Assembly: GCA_010094045.1 (NCBI GenBank)
Contig: ML986613.1
Location: 310,001-374,000, forward strand
Reading direction: 5' to 3'
Length of the DNA: 64,000 bases
Source of the DNA: Lojkania enalia
Taxonomy: Eukaryota > Ascomycota > Dothideomycetes > Pleosporales
In this document: in pieces, positions 10,760-21,763 of the stretch
Position numbering within the stretch: position 1 is the first letter of the stretch
How the letters are laid out: each line of letters begins with the position of its first letter
Position numbers and translations under genes: made by a program
The notes under the pieces: generated by a model
Seen by the model: the letters and a program-made list of their open reading frames with translations, nothing else
Database searches by the model: none
What the model was told of the DNA's origin: nothing

Positions 10760-12300
10760 TAGATTCCTGAGTTATGGCTAGCCTTGCCGCAACGTCTGCA
10801 GCACTACTGGCGCGGCGCACCGACTCTTCCTCCCTGTCTACCCTCGCAATCTTGACCATCTGCCTGGGTATCAATACCATATATGCTTATTCTTGCGCTT
10901 CTTACGCTCTGAGACAGCCTCGTTTGCCCCCGAAGCTGCGCAACTCGCTCAATAGTACGCTAGAATAGATTATCAGCTCAACCCCCCTAGCAAGTCAGTT
11001 AATCGATTCGATAATTGAACTAGATGAGCTATTTTAATGCCTTTGGATTCTACATCAAATTAGAGTAATTTAAGAGCCTCATTCAGCTACGTTTCTTGAT
11101 GTTTCTAACTGCCATTGAGTGTTGTTGATAGCCTGGGGTGACGGCGTTCGAACCTTGATATTGAGCTTTAATAGTACTGCCTCTGGATCGAATAGGATTA
11201 GGCCTGCACTTCGATAACCTGCGTGGATATTACCCTCTATAATAGAGGCTCAATAGGCTGCTATAAAGAATAGTAGGAATTCAATTTTGGTAACGTGCTG
11301 AATACTGCTACAAATTAGACCTTCAATCTAACAGCTATATGCCTTTTTTAAATAATTAGAAGTAGCCTATATTAAGTGGCTATAGTAGATACGATAAATA
11401 CGCCTAAATATAAAGTATAATAATATTGCTCTCCTTATAGAGCTCTTAAACCCTAGCTTGTAGCTCTCGTAGTTGTTAATAATCAGTAGCTACCTTACGC
11501 CTCCTATTCGACCCTCTATATACCTGTTAAGATACTCTAAATACTTAATACCAAATTTATATATCACTTAATATGATTATTTAGTTATAAGGTATATTGT
11601 CGCCCTAATAATATACAGACAGGTGCTACTGGCGCGTAAAGATAATATAAAGGATGATGGAATTACCTCGCCGCGAGCGCTAATCACCTAGATTACTACA
11701 ACTTATTCTCGATTGCCTGGCTGTGTAGCCTTCCGTCGATTATGTGTCTCTTTGAGCTAGTAACAACTTTATTAGTTGATATAGTACCTATCTAAAAGCC
11801 TATCTCATCATATATATCTTCATTAACGATACTATACTTTACTTTCGTTTTCTGTTCAAGGCCGAACTATAGCTTAATAACCTTAAGATCCTGGCATACA
11901 GCTCGCTGGCGATTATACTTCTAATCCAATTAAGTAGTAAGCTCAGGCGTCTGTTTAACGAAGTTCTGTGCCTGTTCTTGCCGACCTGGCTAGTAGAGCG
12001 AGTAGTCCGCAGTTGATTAGCTAATGTGTACAGCATCTAACCTAGACACAAATCCATGAGAATATAAATCGAGCATACGCTGGATAATAAGTGATTCTTC
12101 TAGCTTAGTAAGCTTGTTTGAATTAGCTTAGCAATTGCGCTGTGGAGTCTTGTTGGCACGTCATCGCCGTAGAATCGAGCTACATCGTAGGTTGTAGTAG
12201 CACCTCGCACGCTATAAAACCGCTGTTGATTGATTGCTTGGAGAGCTAAGGATAGCCTGCGTTCGCGATAAACCAATCGTTTGTTGGTTGATCGAGGCAT
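10760..12300 (-). pseudogene. pogo/Fot1 DDE transposase relic
   Basis: Read on the minus strand, the relic preserves the family order. It opens with MPRSTNKRLVYRERRLSLAL and a helix-turn-helix block (SVRGATTTYDVAR). After a 1-base shift come LTKLEESLIIQRMLDLYSHG and TSQVGKN (CENP-B-type HTH). The DDE core follows: NEDIYDEIGF, the LLIINNYES block, and LEFL/ILFDPEAVL-like segments near the C-terminus (HVTKIEFLLFF, GYRSAGLILFDPEAVL). A zinc-knuckle-like end (CRRCGKASHNSG) lies at 10764-10800. Many stops (TAG, TAA, TGA) and at least one frameshift interrupt it, so it cannot encode an active transposase. Short plus-strand open frames inside it are antisense shadows. Confidence 0.85.
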
Positions 12301-12336
12301 GGTAGTTGAAAGTTCACGCGTCATGTTTGTTGATGA

Positions 12337-12352
12337 GGCTCACTCGCCTGTG
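12337..12352 (-). repeat. Right terminal inverted repeat of the pogo-like element
   Basis: The reverse complement reads CACAGGCGAGTGAGCC and is followed on the plus strand by TA at 12353-12354. Confidence 0.75.
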
Positions 12353-12495
12353 TACATTATCTTGTTGAGGTTAGCGTATCACATGCTCTCGTGAACCGTG
12401 TTTCAACACGTGGATCCTCAACATTCAAGAACCCTTTCAGGCTATTGCTCATAGACTCCCATTCCTTTCTAATCGTCTCTGATTAGACAAGTGCC

Positions 12496-13175
12496 ATGGA
12501 TTCTACATCTGCTCTTCTATTCAATGCTATTAACACATCCACCGTCTCCCGTTTACGGGATACGCTCCATCACCTATGTTCGACATCCCCAGAAGCTCAT
12601 AGGCTAGTGTGCGAGCGATTGCTACTTCCCTCAAACTCGCATGGAGATCCAATATCTGCTAGCGCGCAAAAGAAGACTACCACTATTGATATCAGCTCAA
12701 GCGACGATGATAACGAGCCATCAGATTGCTCAGACAACGAAAACGACGATGATGACGGTGGAGAAAACTGCAAAAGCGAAGATGCACAAAAGGACCGTAG
12801 TAAGCCTCAGAAGCGAAAGCGAGAATATGTAGATCAGCGATTCCAGATCTGCCAGCAATGCGAAGAAGAATACGATGTTACCCTAAACTGCAAATCGTCT
12901 TGCGTATATCACGACTGTACTTGCCTTAAATATACCTGCTGAACTGAATAATGTCTAATTCATGTGTAGGTGAATTGGAGATTGATTACGAGGCGAGTAC
13001 CTGGTGGGACTGGGATGAAAGGTGCCATGGTCTTATGGATTCCAAGGAAAATAGAGAGATTCACCCCGAGGGCTTCATTTGGAGCTGTTGCGAGGAGGAA
13101 GGGACTGCAAGGGGGTGTATGGTAGGGCGGCATCGACCGGTTGACCCAAAGAAGCCTAGGATCTGGAGTGCGTAG
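12496..13175 (+). CDS. Fungal CxxC/His-domain protein, apparently intact
   Basis: Two exons (12496..12916, 12970..13175) with a 53-bp intron give 208 residues. Residues 1-85 are Ser/Leu-rich. Residues ~58-100 are acidic and Ser-rich, followed by a basic patch (KPQKRKREYVDQR) that resembles a nuclear localisation signal. The C-terminal half carries a probable metal-binding module: ICQQCEEEYDV, CVYHDCELEI, WWDWDERCHG, HPEGFIWSCCEEE and GCMVGRHRP. The spacing of these Cys and His residues recurs in the degraded copy 2.5 kb upstream, so the module is conserved. I recall similar domains in fungal hypothetical proteins, often beside HET or NLR-type genes, but know no function. At the splice junction a Cys stands where the relic has Gly (HDGEL). 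Confidence 0.7.
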
Positions 13176-13409
13176 CACATCCGCGTGCAATACTCACTCT
13201 GAATGAATACAGAACTATGATTCATGAAGTAGGCAATGGCTATCGTATCATTCAAGTCCAGGACTTCCTTGAGCTACCCAAAAAAAAAAAAAATTCCTCT
13301 ATTCGTCATCAGCGGTAATGATTGTATATCTGAATAATGGTATAAGAATTTGACGACAAATGGGAATCACAAGAAACCGAATGAAATAGACTATTCTAAA
13401 TGGAACTAG

Positions 13410-13935
13410 AATCGGAATCGGAATCGAATTTGTCACCTTCATTGCCATCAATTTCTAATCCTTCAGATTGATTTTCGGAGCTTCTCATGACAATCTTCCC
13501 TTCATTTCCTCTTCCAAGCTGTCATCCGACTCGTCCTCCGTGTCCTCTCGTTTCTTCGATTTCTTCGATTTCTTTCGACTTCTTACCCCTACTTGTTTTT
13601 TTGGATTTTGCGCCGCTTGTTCCAATACCTAACCGACTCACATCAAATTTTCCTCGTAGCTCATACCCATCGTTTCGTGCAAATATTCATCGAACTCTCT
13701 CGCAGTCTTGGCAATCTTCCCGGATTGCTCTAAGCCAACAGTGATATGTATATCCTGAGTGTTACCATATCCGGTTTTATCCGTCCTCCCCCGCGTGTCG
13801 GACTCTACCATGGCTATTGTAGTGTGAAAAGCATTTCGAATTTGTATATCGTTCCAACGAGCGTGCTGGCTCTTATTCCAGTGCTGCTTAGCGAACTTCA
13901 GGATGCCCTTGGTATCAACATCCAACCCTTTTCTT
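13410..13935 (-). pseudogene. C-terminal remnant of a fungal AAA+ ATPase
   Basis: The minus strand reads GLDVDTKGILKFAKQHW, RWNDIQIRNAFHTTIAM and TAREFDEYLHETMG. This is the AAA lid (QIRNAF is the lid-helix signature) and following helices of the large fungal AAA ATPases of unknown function that carry long N-terminal domains. After a stop, other frames continue into a Lys-rich then acidic tail (RKKSKKSKKREDTEDESDDS) and finally a Ser/Asp-rich end. Such tails are typical of this family. No Walker A or B motif is present upstream, so this is an orphan tail, broken by a stop and frameshifts. Confidence 0.65.
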
Positions 13936-15087
13936 TCATTGCTCTCCAATGTCTTTTCCGTACTTTGACTATTAATTCCTGTGGTGAGAAGCGAATCTTG
14001 TCTCAGGGAGGGAGATGAGGAGCTGAACTGGTTGATTGAGGATGGCCAGCAGGCCATATTTATGTATATAAGGAAGGGTATATCAGCTGATATCCAGCGT
14101 GATTTGATATCGTGCGACGGTATCCGATACAACCTGCAACCGGATAACTTGCTCCCGTACGGTAGTAGGAAATCGTACTCAGTAGACTCGCCAAATCCCT
14201 ATCACATTATCTATATCTTATAACGAAGAGCTTTGCCCCTACTCATATTTCACTCCCTCTGGACGTCACCACGATCATTATTGCAGAATCAGAAGCGATT
14301 AATCAATACCGATAAAGTTTAATTTATATAGCTCTTCTCTTGGGTCTTAGATTATGGCCCAAATGGATGTGTAGAGATCATGTCACCACATTGCGCCATG
14401 GAAGGTTGAGATATGAGATAAATGCTACTGAATCTGCTCGTTCAATCACGCCTTTGGTGGTGACTAGAGTTTAAGTTAATTGCAGTGCAGACTTGACTGC
14501 AAATTCCTAAGTACTGCGCGAGCAACCAATGAGGTGCGCCGTGTTATTACGTACGCCAATTCACAATTCAGCCTCGTCTCCGATTTGTGAGCATCAAGCC
14601 ACTGCCATTGAGGTAGAAGAAGACCCCATCTTCAAAATAAGACTTTCTACGAATATGCTTTAGCTAGTTGAGTTCGTCGAGAACGAGTTGCCACGGTACG
14701 CCATTTTCTCGCATGGATGGGAAAGGAGGAAATCTAATGCCAAGAGAAGGTAAGTGCAAATAGGGTGGACAAGGAAAGCCATGACAAAATCTGGAGATCT
14801 TGTAACAAGATTACATTCAATGGCTTCAGGTTTTAGCGGAACATAGATACGTCTAGGAATGTCACCCAAGGAACACTTCCCTACATGAGAGGGCACATTA
14901 CCGCCATAAATGACAGGATCTAGTAGGTTTGATCGCTACGGTGGAATTAGGGCCACATACTCAACTAGTTGCGTATAAAAATACAGTTTCACTAGCTAAT
15001 CATGCGTTATATCAATCCGACACTGATATTTCTAGCACGGTGCCTATCAGTAGAATATCGCAGTCGTTGTATTACACAACAAGGCCT
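13936..15087. other. Intergenic, no recognised gene
   Basis: The sequence upstream of the AAA remnant (minus-strand sense) and downstream of the HET gene shows only short frames with no motif. I found no Walker motifs that would extend the ATPase relic. Confidence 0.5.
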
Positions 15088-17493
15088 TCATCTTAGCTCA
15101 AAAGTCTCGTTCCTGATGCGGTCGGAGATCCGCTTCCCAGTATTATATTTGCTTCGGAAAATCCTTCCTTCACCATTCATCATGCCATGGACGTAGCACT
15201 CTCCAACTAGGACGTAATACACATCAGTGGTCCCCAGATCCGCTAATCCCCTGGGATCGAAAACAGCTCGTTTTGAATCGTGACCCTGGAGACTCTCCTC
15301 GCTGTTCCGTCTTTTGCCATCACTATTTAGGGTAAGATTCTTATCTAGAGTTTCTGGATTCGGTGCCTGAAAAATCTTTCCCTTCTCGTCCAGCCTATCT
15401 ATATGAGAAACTAGACTTGTAGTTTCGGTTTCATCTGTTTTCTTTTTATCGCTCAATGTATTGGTATGATCATTCCCTCGTGCAGCCCGCCTCCTTCGTG
15501 CGTGAGTGGCGATTTTCCGAGCAATATACAATACTGCATCTTCCTTACGCGTTTTGTGGTCTTTTAGCTCCAGTTCAAAATCATGCGGGCTTTTCTGAAC
15601 CTTCCGTAGGACTACCGGGACACTACAGCCGTTAAGAATACATACTAGGTCGCCAATTTGTGATGCTTTAGGAGCTAGGCCTAACCACGACCGTTGCGTT
15701 CTCATTAGTCTTCGGTTCCAGATAACTGCTTGTACCCGCTTCAAGAAATCGGCGATAATAGAACTTCCATGGTTGATGAGCATTGTCGTATCGAGGGTAT
15801 CGTCAATCGAGTGTTGGAAGACTTCTCTACAAGCCCGAGGATAGAACGGTAAGGGATCGCGATCTTCAGGGCCTCTATCGGCGACAAGTGTTCTCCAAAA
15901 CTCCTCAGGCGGTTCATCAAATTTAGGATCCCAGTTGCCCATAGCCACCCATTCAGGAGGTATATGGCCCAACTGAGAGGGGAACGCTAAATTACCTATT
16001 CTGTCAAGAACAAACCCGTTCAAGAACATACTGCGGTCCACGGATTTCCAGTATCGAAAAATTTGTACTGACTTCGGTGGGCCGATATTCCGTGAAGCAT
16101 TGTATGTTGCGCTGTTGGGATTTCCGACAAGTGTATCTGGATTGCGTCTTACTAGGCGTTGCCCCACTGCATTCTGATCTACCAGCTTATAAGTAGCATT
16201 TGAGAGTGTGGAAATCCAAGATGGAAACTCCTCGTTTCGTAGCTCTGGAGCCCAAGGGCGACAAATGATATCGAGTGCCCGAGATGGGTGAGCTTTCGAG
16301 ATGGCGAAGGATACAAATTGCTTGTAGACTTCGATGATCGGTGCGTCATAGTCGACTCGGAACGCCCGACGGACTATATGCTCGTCCATCCAGGATTGGA
16401 CCAATTTTCGGACAACTGGGAGATGGTCAAATGGACTGACCTGAACCTCGATGTTGTTGGCATCTTGAGGCGAATCAAACCTAAATGCATCGTTGGAAAT
16501 CGACAACAGTGAGTATATCACATCTCGTGGTTCCGAGGTTTCGTACATAGTGAAAGTGGAAACGAGGTATTCTAGGCTTCGAAGGGCGGCTGGACTCTCG
16601 TTGTAAAATGAGGCCCGGAACAGTTCATTTGTAGCTTTGACGAGACGAATAGCGCCTAACGCCGGCGCGTACCGAGTGCTATATGAGACATTATTACGTT
16701 GAGGAAATCTCAACTTGGACAGATCAAGAAAACCGGACAATGCTCTATCGAACAGAGATACTGCCTCAGAAAATTCTGCCCAGGATATCGACTCCTGCCC
16801 ACACATAACGATTGCAGTCCGTTGATTCGCTAGAGCAATTTCTTGAATCACCCATCGCCGGCTGAACTGTGCAGACTCTATTAATTCTTATTTTCAGTGC
16901 CGCATGATTGCCACCGTACTTACCCACGGTCGTTCCATAAACTGAACTAGCGAAATCCACCCTTCCGCGAAACTGTTATCCCGACAGATATTGTCGAAAC
17001 TATGCAGATCTAGGACATTCTTCTTGATGAATTTGATGGCTTTTGTGCTGTTGTCGTCGCTATCTCCAAGCCAGACACAGACTCGCTGGGCTTTACCATA
17101 TATCTCCGACATCATTGGTACTTGCTTGTTCTTCTCAACAGAATTCGATTGGTCAATACAAATTGCGTCAATCCACAATGTTCGGAATTTATCAGTAAAC
17201 CGAAGATGTCTCAGAGCGCTCTCAAGATTCTCTGAAATTCTTAAACAACAATCCCCTTCTTCGCATCGTGCGCGGACGGGCCTTGTCCAGCCACCTTTGC
17301 CCCAACACCAGGACACAGCATCGTAGAGAGGCCGCTCAGTATCATTCTTAAGCAACTCGATCACAATGTCCGCATTCGGGTTGCTCGCAGGGTGCAGCTT
17401 GATGAGTCGTATGGAGAATTGATTTGGCTTGAATCGTAAATTTTCATACTGAAAAATTGGCAAACAGCAGTCTTTACACATTCTTGCACCCAC
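15088..17493 (-). CDS. HET-domain (heterokaryon incompatibility) protein
   Basis: Two exons (17493..16924, 16866..15088) with a 57-bp intron (GTAAGT donor, CACAG acceptor, phase 0) give 782 residues. The HET domain occupies roughly residues 55-200: YDAVSWCWGKGGW, LWIDAICIDQSN, QVPMMSEIYGKAQRVCVWLG and, after the intron, FSRRWVIQEIALA. The C-terminus has the usual HET-protein end, GDLVCILNGCSVPVVLRK and VYYVLVGECYVHGMMNGEG. HET domains trigger regulated cell death when incompatible hyphae fuse; they have a TIR-like fold. No NACHT, ankyrin or WD40 module is visible, so this is the stand-alone HET-6-like architecture. The start is the first ATG; Met5 is an alternative. No frame damage is seen. 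Confidence 0.88.
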
Positions 17494-17960
17494 ACTAACG
17501 GCTAGTAGCTATGATTAGACAATTTCATCATCCGAGGTAGACTCATAGTACGCTTGCTAGTTCGTGGACCTAAGGATCTGGTCGATATTCCTTGTTGCGC
17601 ACACTATAAGGGTTGCATCTAGTTCTTCGTCATTCGAGGAAGACAAGAGCTGCGAAGTGCACTTACATATTGTCCTCGTACCAAGAAAGATCCAAAGTAT
17701 TACAGGAGGGAAAATGAATGTTGATGGTTCCCTTCTTTAGTACGTTTTCCGATGTCCTCAGCTAACTAGGCTCCATCAAAGCCATGCCAAGAACTTACCC
17801 GGGATGCGGGGTGGAGACGTGGAACAGGCCTATGTCACGTGTTTACATTATCCTACTGTAGCTAGTCTATCTACTCAAGCATATATAACTTTAGGTTGGC
17901 CAGCCTCTGGCCAGTCAGACCACTTACACTCATTCAATGTACTTCTATTTGCTTTAGCGA
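17494..17960. other. Region between two divergent HET loci
   Basis: About 470 bp upstream of the intact HET gene (minus) and of the broken HET gene (plus). It presumably holds the promoter of the intact gene. No further coding signal was seen. Confidence 0.45.
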
Positions 17961-19530
17961 TTGGCTCTCCCTAATACGCGACACTTTAAACTCCGTGAAT
18001 GCTGCAAGGTTGACAGCGCGGAGCTTTCAGAGACTATGAACTCGATAGTTCTTTGGCACAAGGATGCTGAGGTTTGTCACGCTTACTTTGGCGATGTGTT
18101 ATTTAGTACAATTTCCAAATTTCCCAACGAGATGCTTTTGTCCTCGAAACAGTGCATGGTTTAAGAGGCGAGCCACTCAAGAGCTCATAGCCGTGCCGAG
18201 CGTCATCTCCTACAACGCAGAATGGGAGGAGCTTGGGGCAAAGAGCGACCTGTGTTCTGTGATATCCGAAGCTAGTAGGACGGATGAAGCTATGTTGCAT
18301 GGTAGAGACCTGAACCGCCTCAGTACCACTTAAAAAGTCGCTCTAGGCTTTGACAAGAGTTACAACTAGGGTTGAAGACATTGCGTACTGTTTACTTCGA
18401 ATCTTCGACGTGCACATTTCCATATTATATAGTGAAGGGGATAAAGCGTTTATTCGGCGCCAAGAGGAAATAATGAAACATTCAGATGACCACTCTCTCT
18501 TTCGTTGGACAGAACCCAAATTGGAAAATTCGCCAGACTCCAAACCAACTTACTTTAAAAAGCGATCATTGGCTCCGTCTCGTCATATTGGTTTGCGAGG
18601 CCTTCTAGCAAAACTCTCCGCCGACTTCTCATCTGCTAAAACTATCGTTCCCTCTCAGAGATGGGTGTTGAAAAGCGAGTAAAACAGTTGATTGTTGAGG
18701 CTACCGGCTAAGTTACCTATATACTGCTAAACTAGCGTTGCACGTGGTCATGTAAACAATGTTCTAATAGACTGCTACTGCTGATCGTACTAGTAATATC
18801 CTGTTCCTGCCAATTGCCTCGTTCAACGATGGGATGTAAGTGAGCCTTATTCAATGACAAATAAAAGCTTGCGCATTTCGCTTCCCCCAATTACCCTTGA
18901 CATTCCCAATTCTATTGGTAATGTGCATTGCCATCTTTAAGATAATATCGACCGAGTACTGGGAATCCTCTCTTCTACTTCGAGGACGATCAATTTGCCA
19001 GATATAGGTCAGAGAAGTCGCGCATTGTAGTTGTAGAGGCCTTAGATGTACAATAGAGGATAATATGTATCTAGGATGAGATTCTGCTGCTTAAAAATGA
19101 GGATGGAAAAGTAGAAAATGGCTACTTGATTAGCCAGAGTGTCAGAGGAGAAGAACGGGTATCGCCTTTCTAGTATATATAGACTGAAAAAAAGGTGAAT
19201 GTGGAAAAAATCCCCTGGGATTAGAATTAGAGATTTATACTATCTTCTTGCCCGGAATATTCAAATTATTGGTCCAGCGACTTGCTCTTTACAGCATGAA
19301 ATCATCACTTCTGGGCTCTACTGGCGTATATTCTAGATAGTTCCAGAAATTGTTGTTTGATCGAGTCCAGAATGCCTATCAATGGTCTGAAAACTGTACA
19401 GGGAGCTCTAGTAGACACGGTTTTAGAGGATCAGGAGGATGGGGATTCCGATGTTCATCTCACCGTCAGTGTAAACAATGCAGTGCGCCGAGGTGTTTTT
19501 ATTGTTGATACCGATTCGAGAACTAATTGA
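17961..19530 (+). pseudogene. Broken HET-domain gene (type usually fused to NACHT/ankyrin modules)
   Basis: Relic blocks in order on the plus strand, in several frames: CCKVDSAELSETMNSIVLW, AEVCHAYFGDVL, then after a frame change TQELIAVPSVISYNAEW and SDLCSVISEASR; then TRVTTRVEDIAYCLLRIFDV, SEGDKAFIRRQEEIMKHSDD and HSLFRWTEP. These are the conserved blocks of the HET-E/HET-D-like HET domain. Further on, EPYSMTNKSLRISLP and EDDQFARYRS correspond to the region that follows HET in such proteins, and a last frame near 19371-19530 (DVHLTVSVNNAVRRGVF) may be its end. Stops and frameshifts occur between blocks. No NACHT or WD40 part follows, so the gene is degraded or was of the short type. The 3' limit is uncertain. 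Confidence 0.75.
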
Positions 19531-20510
19531 TAGCTATTGCTATAGAGACATACAAATAAAGGTTTCCCTTACAGTTCGGAGATAAAGGATTGGATGGTAA
19601 ATAGAACTGTATGACGCCTTGTAACTCGTTTCCGACTGCAAGATAGATGTAAGGAAAGGGAGTGGCCCTGGTTAAGCGCTTCTCGCCCTTATGATTTGGA
19701 CAGACGGCTATAGATTTTGCGATTATGGGAAGGGTAAAAGTTTGTTAGAGTGATAGGGGAGCGGGAGTATTGGAGAGGATACCATGGAGAGATGCTATAG
19801 CAAGAGGCGATTCGAACATTGGAAGAGTGATCGCCCGTGGCCTAACCAGCCACTCTGGCTGTCCACCCATCTCTCTATTATCTCGTAAGCTTCAGAATAA
19901 ACAAAATATTTTCAAGCTACCTTACTATTACCACAACTGATGAATTGGTATACCCACCTTCCCGATCAAGCTAGTTCTCGAAGTGCCCTATCCGCCGATC
20001 CCGAACCCTAAACAGCCTATCAACACGGCACATGTACAGCTCAACGATAAGTCCAAGCATGAAACACGCCGACGTGATGCCGGAGAGCGTATTGAGAGAC
20101 CTTCCCTTTTGGCATAGCGCTACGAGCGGACCGTGGTGAAGATCATGATATTCCCTAGGAAGGTACGATATACCTTAAGGCGATTCGACGAGCGTGTAGC
20201 AACAAACTCAGCCAATAAGAGAGCAAGAGAGGAGAGGGTGTGTTGAATGCTAGAGTAGCGCGGTTGATGAAAATTGGTGTAGTGTTGAATGCAGACTGCA
20301 AGTACACGATCGGAATGACACAACGGATATGCTATAGGATACTTGCTACTGGCGAGATGAAAGCGAAAGTGCCGACGGCGGAGGTAGGGTCTATTTTAGT
20401 TTAGATTTGACGATAGCTAGTATTTCCTGCATGAAGATTAATCAATTCAGTCTCTGATTGCCCGGGGGTGGATTCGGAGACGACCGCGAGGTCTACAACG
20501 CCTCGTACCC
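19531..20510. other. Intergenic, no recognised gene
   Basis: No convincing coding signal. A minus-strand frame of about 67 codons at 20120-20323 has hydrophobic stretches but no motif and no splice partners that I could support. Confidence 0.45.
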
Positions 20511-20518
20511 ATATAAGA
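20511..20518 (+). promoter_or_regulatory. Possible TATA box of the RNase gene
   Basis: ATATAAGA lies about 95 bp upstream of the RNase start codon, a normal distance for a fungal secreted-enzyme gene. It is a short match only and could be chance. Confidence 0.35.
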
Positions 20519-20606
20519 ACCCCACCTGTCTAAAGGCTGGAATATCAGAGAGCTTTGCTTTCCAGGAGCACAAGGGCTGATAATCGATTTTCTTCAATCA
20601 AGCACC

Positions 20607-21079
20607 ATGCAGCTCCTCCCGGCCCTCCTCTTCTTCCTAGCGCCTATCACCCTTGCTCTTCCCGTCGATACATCACCCATCGACAACCCTCTTGAGATCA
20701 GACAGTCTGGCTCTATTACCTGTGGCTCCACAACATATACAAGTTCGCAGGTTACTGGCGCCCGCAACTCTGGTTACAATTACGTTAAACAAGGAGGCAC
20801 AGCCGGAGGCTCCTCCTATCCTCATACATACAACAACTACGAGGGCTTTGACTTTCTCGTCTCTGGTCCATATTATGAATTCCCGCTTCTAAAGAGCGGA
20901 GCATATACTGGCGGTAAGCATCCGAAAGCTTCTGCAGTTGGAATGTTATTTTAACAGAAGATACAGGATCGCCAGGGCCGGACCGTGTCATTTTCAATGG
21001 TAATGGTCAACGCGCTGGTGAGATCACACACACGGGCGCCAGCGGTAACAGCTTTGTTGGATGCTCTGGCACGAGCTAA
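20607..21079 (+). CDS. Secreted guanyl-specific ribonuclease, RNase T1/F1 family
   Basis: Two exons (20607..20913, 20967..21079) with a 53-bp intron (GTAAGC...ACAG) give 139 residues. Residues 1-18 are a signal peptide ([17 protein letters not shown]) and a short propeptide probably ends near EIRQ. The catalytic residues of the family are all present: His73 (SYPHTYNN), Glu91 (PYYEFPLL), Arg109 (PDRVIF) and His124 (ITHTGASGN). NNYEGFDF is the guanine-binding region neighbourhood. The mature domain is about 105 residues, normal for the family. Only two cysteines remain in the mature protein (ITCGS and FVGC), equivalent to the Cys6-Cys103 bridge of RNase T1; the Cys2-Cys10 bridge is absent. It would cleave RNA 3' of guanosine outside the cell. 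Confidence 0.92.
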
Positions 21080-21763
21080 ACGGCGACGAGACTGAAATGA
21101 AATTGTTGAAAGGGATTTGAAATGAGAAAGTTTGTGAAAAGGCCTTCGGAATTATTACCCAGTTTGTCGATGAAGTACATACCAGATACTCGCCCCATGG
21201 GCTAAGTTCGCACCCTATAGCATTGAATTGAGCAAACACTTTCCAACCCATTGTATAGTGTATCATGTTTCTCACAGTATCAATGGGTGGATGTAGGTGG
21301 AAAGGGGATAGCTAATTATCATAGACTGCGAAGGTATTACTACGAGGTGGCTCAGGTCGCACATTGTAACGACATGGAATCGTTTGATTGCAGTTTATGG
21401 ATATATTACCCGAATATATACATCGATGTTGGTATATCATAGAGTGTCGCAGGTTTCATTCTAGGAGCCCAGCGCCTGGGAGATCAGACCGCAGAGACCC
21501 TGAGCTAACCGGAACGGGGAATCGCCTCGGAACTGACGTTTTCTACCCCACCAGCCACCTCAAGAATACATTACTCCAAAGTAACTTTTATAGCTTTTGC
21601 CTCCAATTATCCCTCAAGAGTAAGTGAAAGCCCAACAATTCGATTGTTCGTTCGCGACAAGCCCTCACTCAATACTATTACGGTGTTGTTTCCGCTCGCT
21701 CGCGCTATAGCCCTGTCTTCTACTCAGTCTTTTCTCATCTCCTATAGCCCTTAATATACAGCC
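21080..21763. other. Intergenic, HEM3 upstream region
   Basis: No recognised gene. The last 150 bp before the HEM3 start are pyrimidine-rich on the plus strand, a common feature of fungal housekeeping promoters. Confidence 0.4.

Larger units (their letters stand above)
10621..12352 (-). mobile_element. pogo/Fot1-type (Tc1-mariner superfamily) transposon, mutated
   Basis: A complete element of 1,732 bp. Its ends are imperfect 16-bp inverted repeats (CACGAGCGAGTGAGCC on the left; CACAGGCGAGTGAGCC reading inward from the right; 14 of 16 identical), each bordered by TA (10619-10620 and 12353-12354), the target duplication of this superfamily. Inside is one transposase relic on the minus strand. 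The interior is strongly AT/TA-rich with dense stop codons, in contrast to the flanking genes. This is the pattern expected of repeat-induced point mutation. The element inserted between two copies of a Cys/His-domain gene. Confidence 0.85.

Noticed and set aside
10774..10968. 64-codon plus-strand frame with a signal-like N-terminus
   Set aside because: It is antisense to the C-terminal zinc-knuckle end of the pogo transposase relic.
13638..14132. 164-codon minus-strand frame as a real gene
   Set aside because: Its second half is the AAA lid remnant but its first half resembles nothing and there is no ATP-binding core; the frame also breaks before the tail. It is treated as a pseudogene.
19900..20410. 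Possible membrane-protein relic on the minus strand
   Set aside because: There are only weak hydrophobic stretches and no family motif, so no claim is made.
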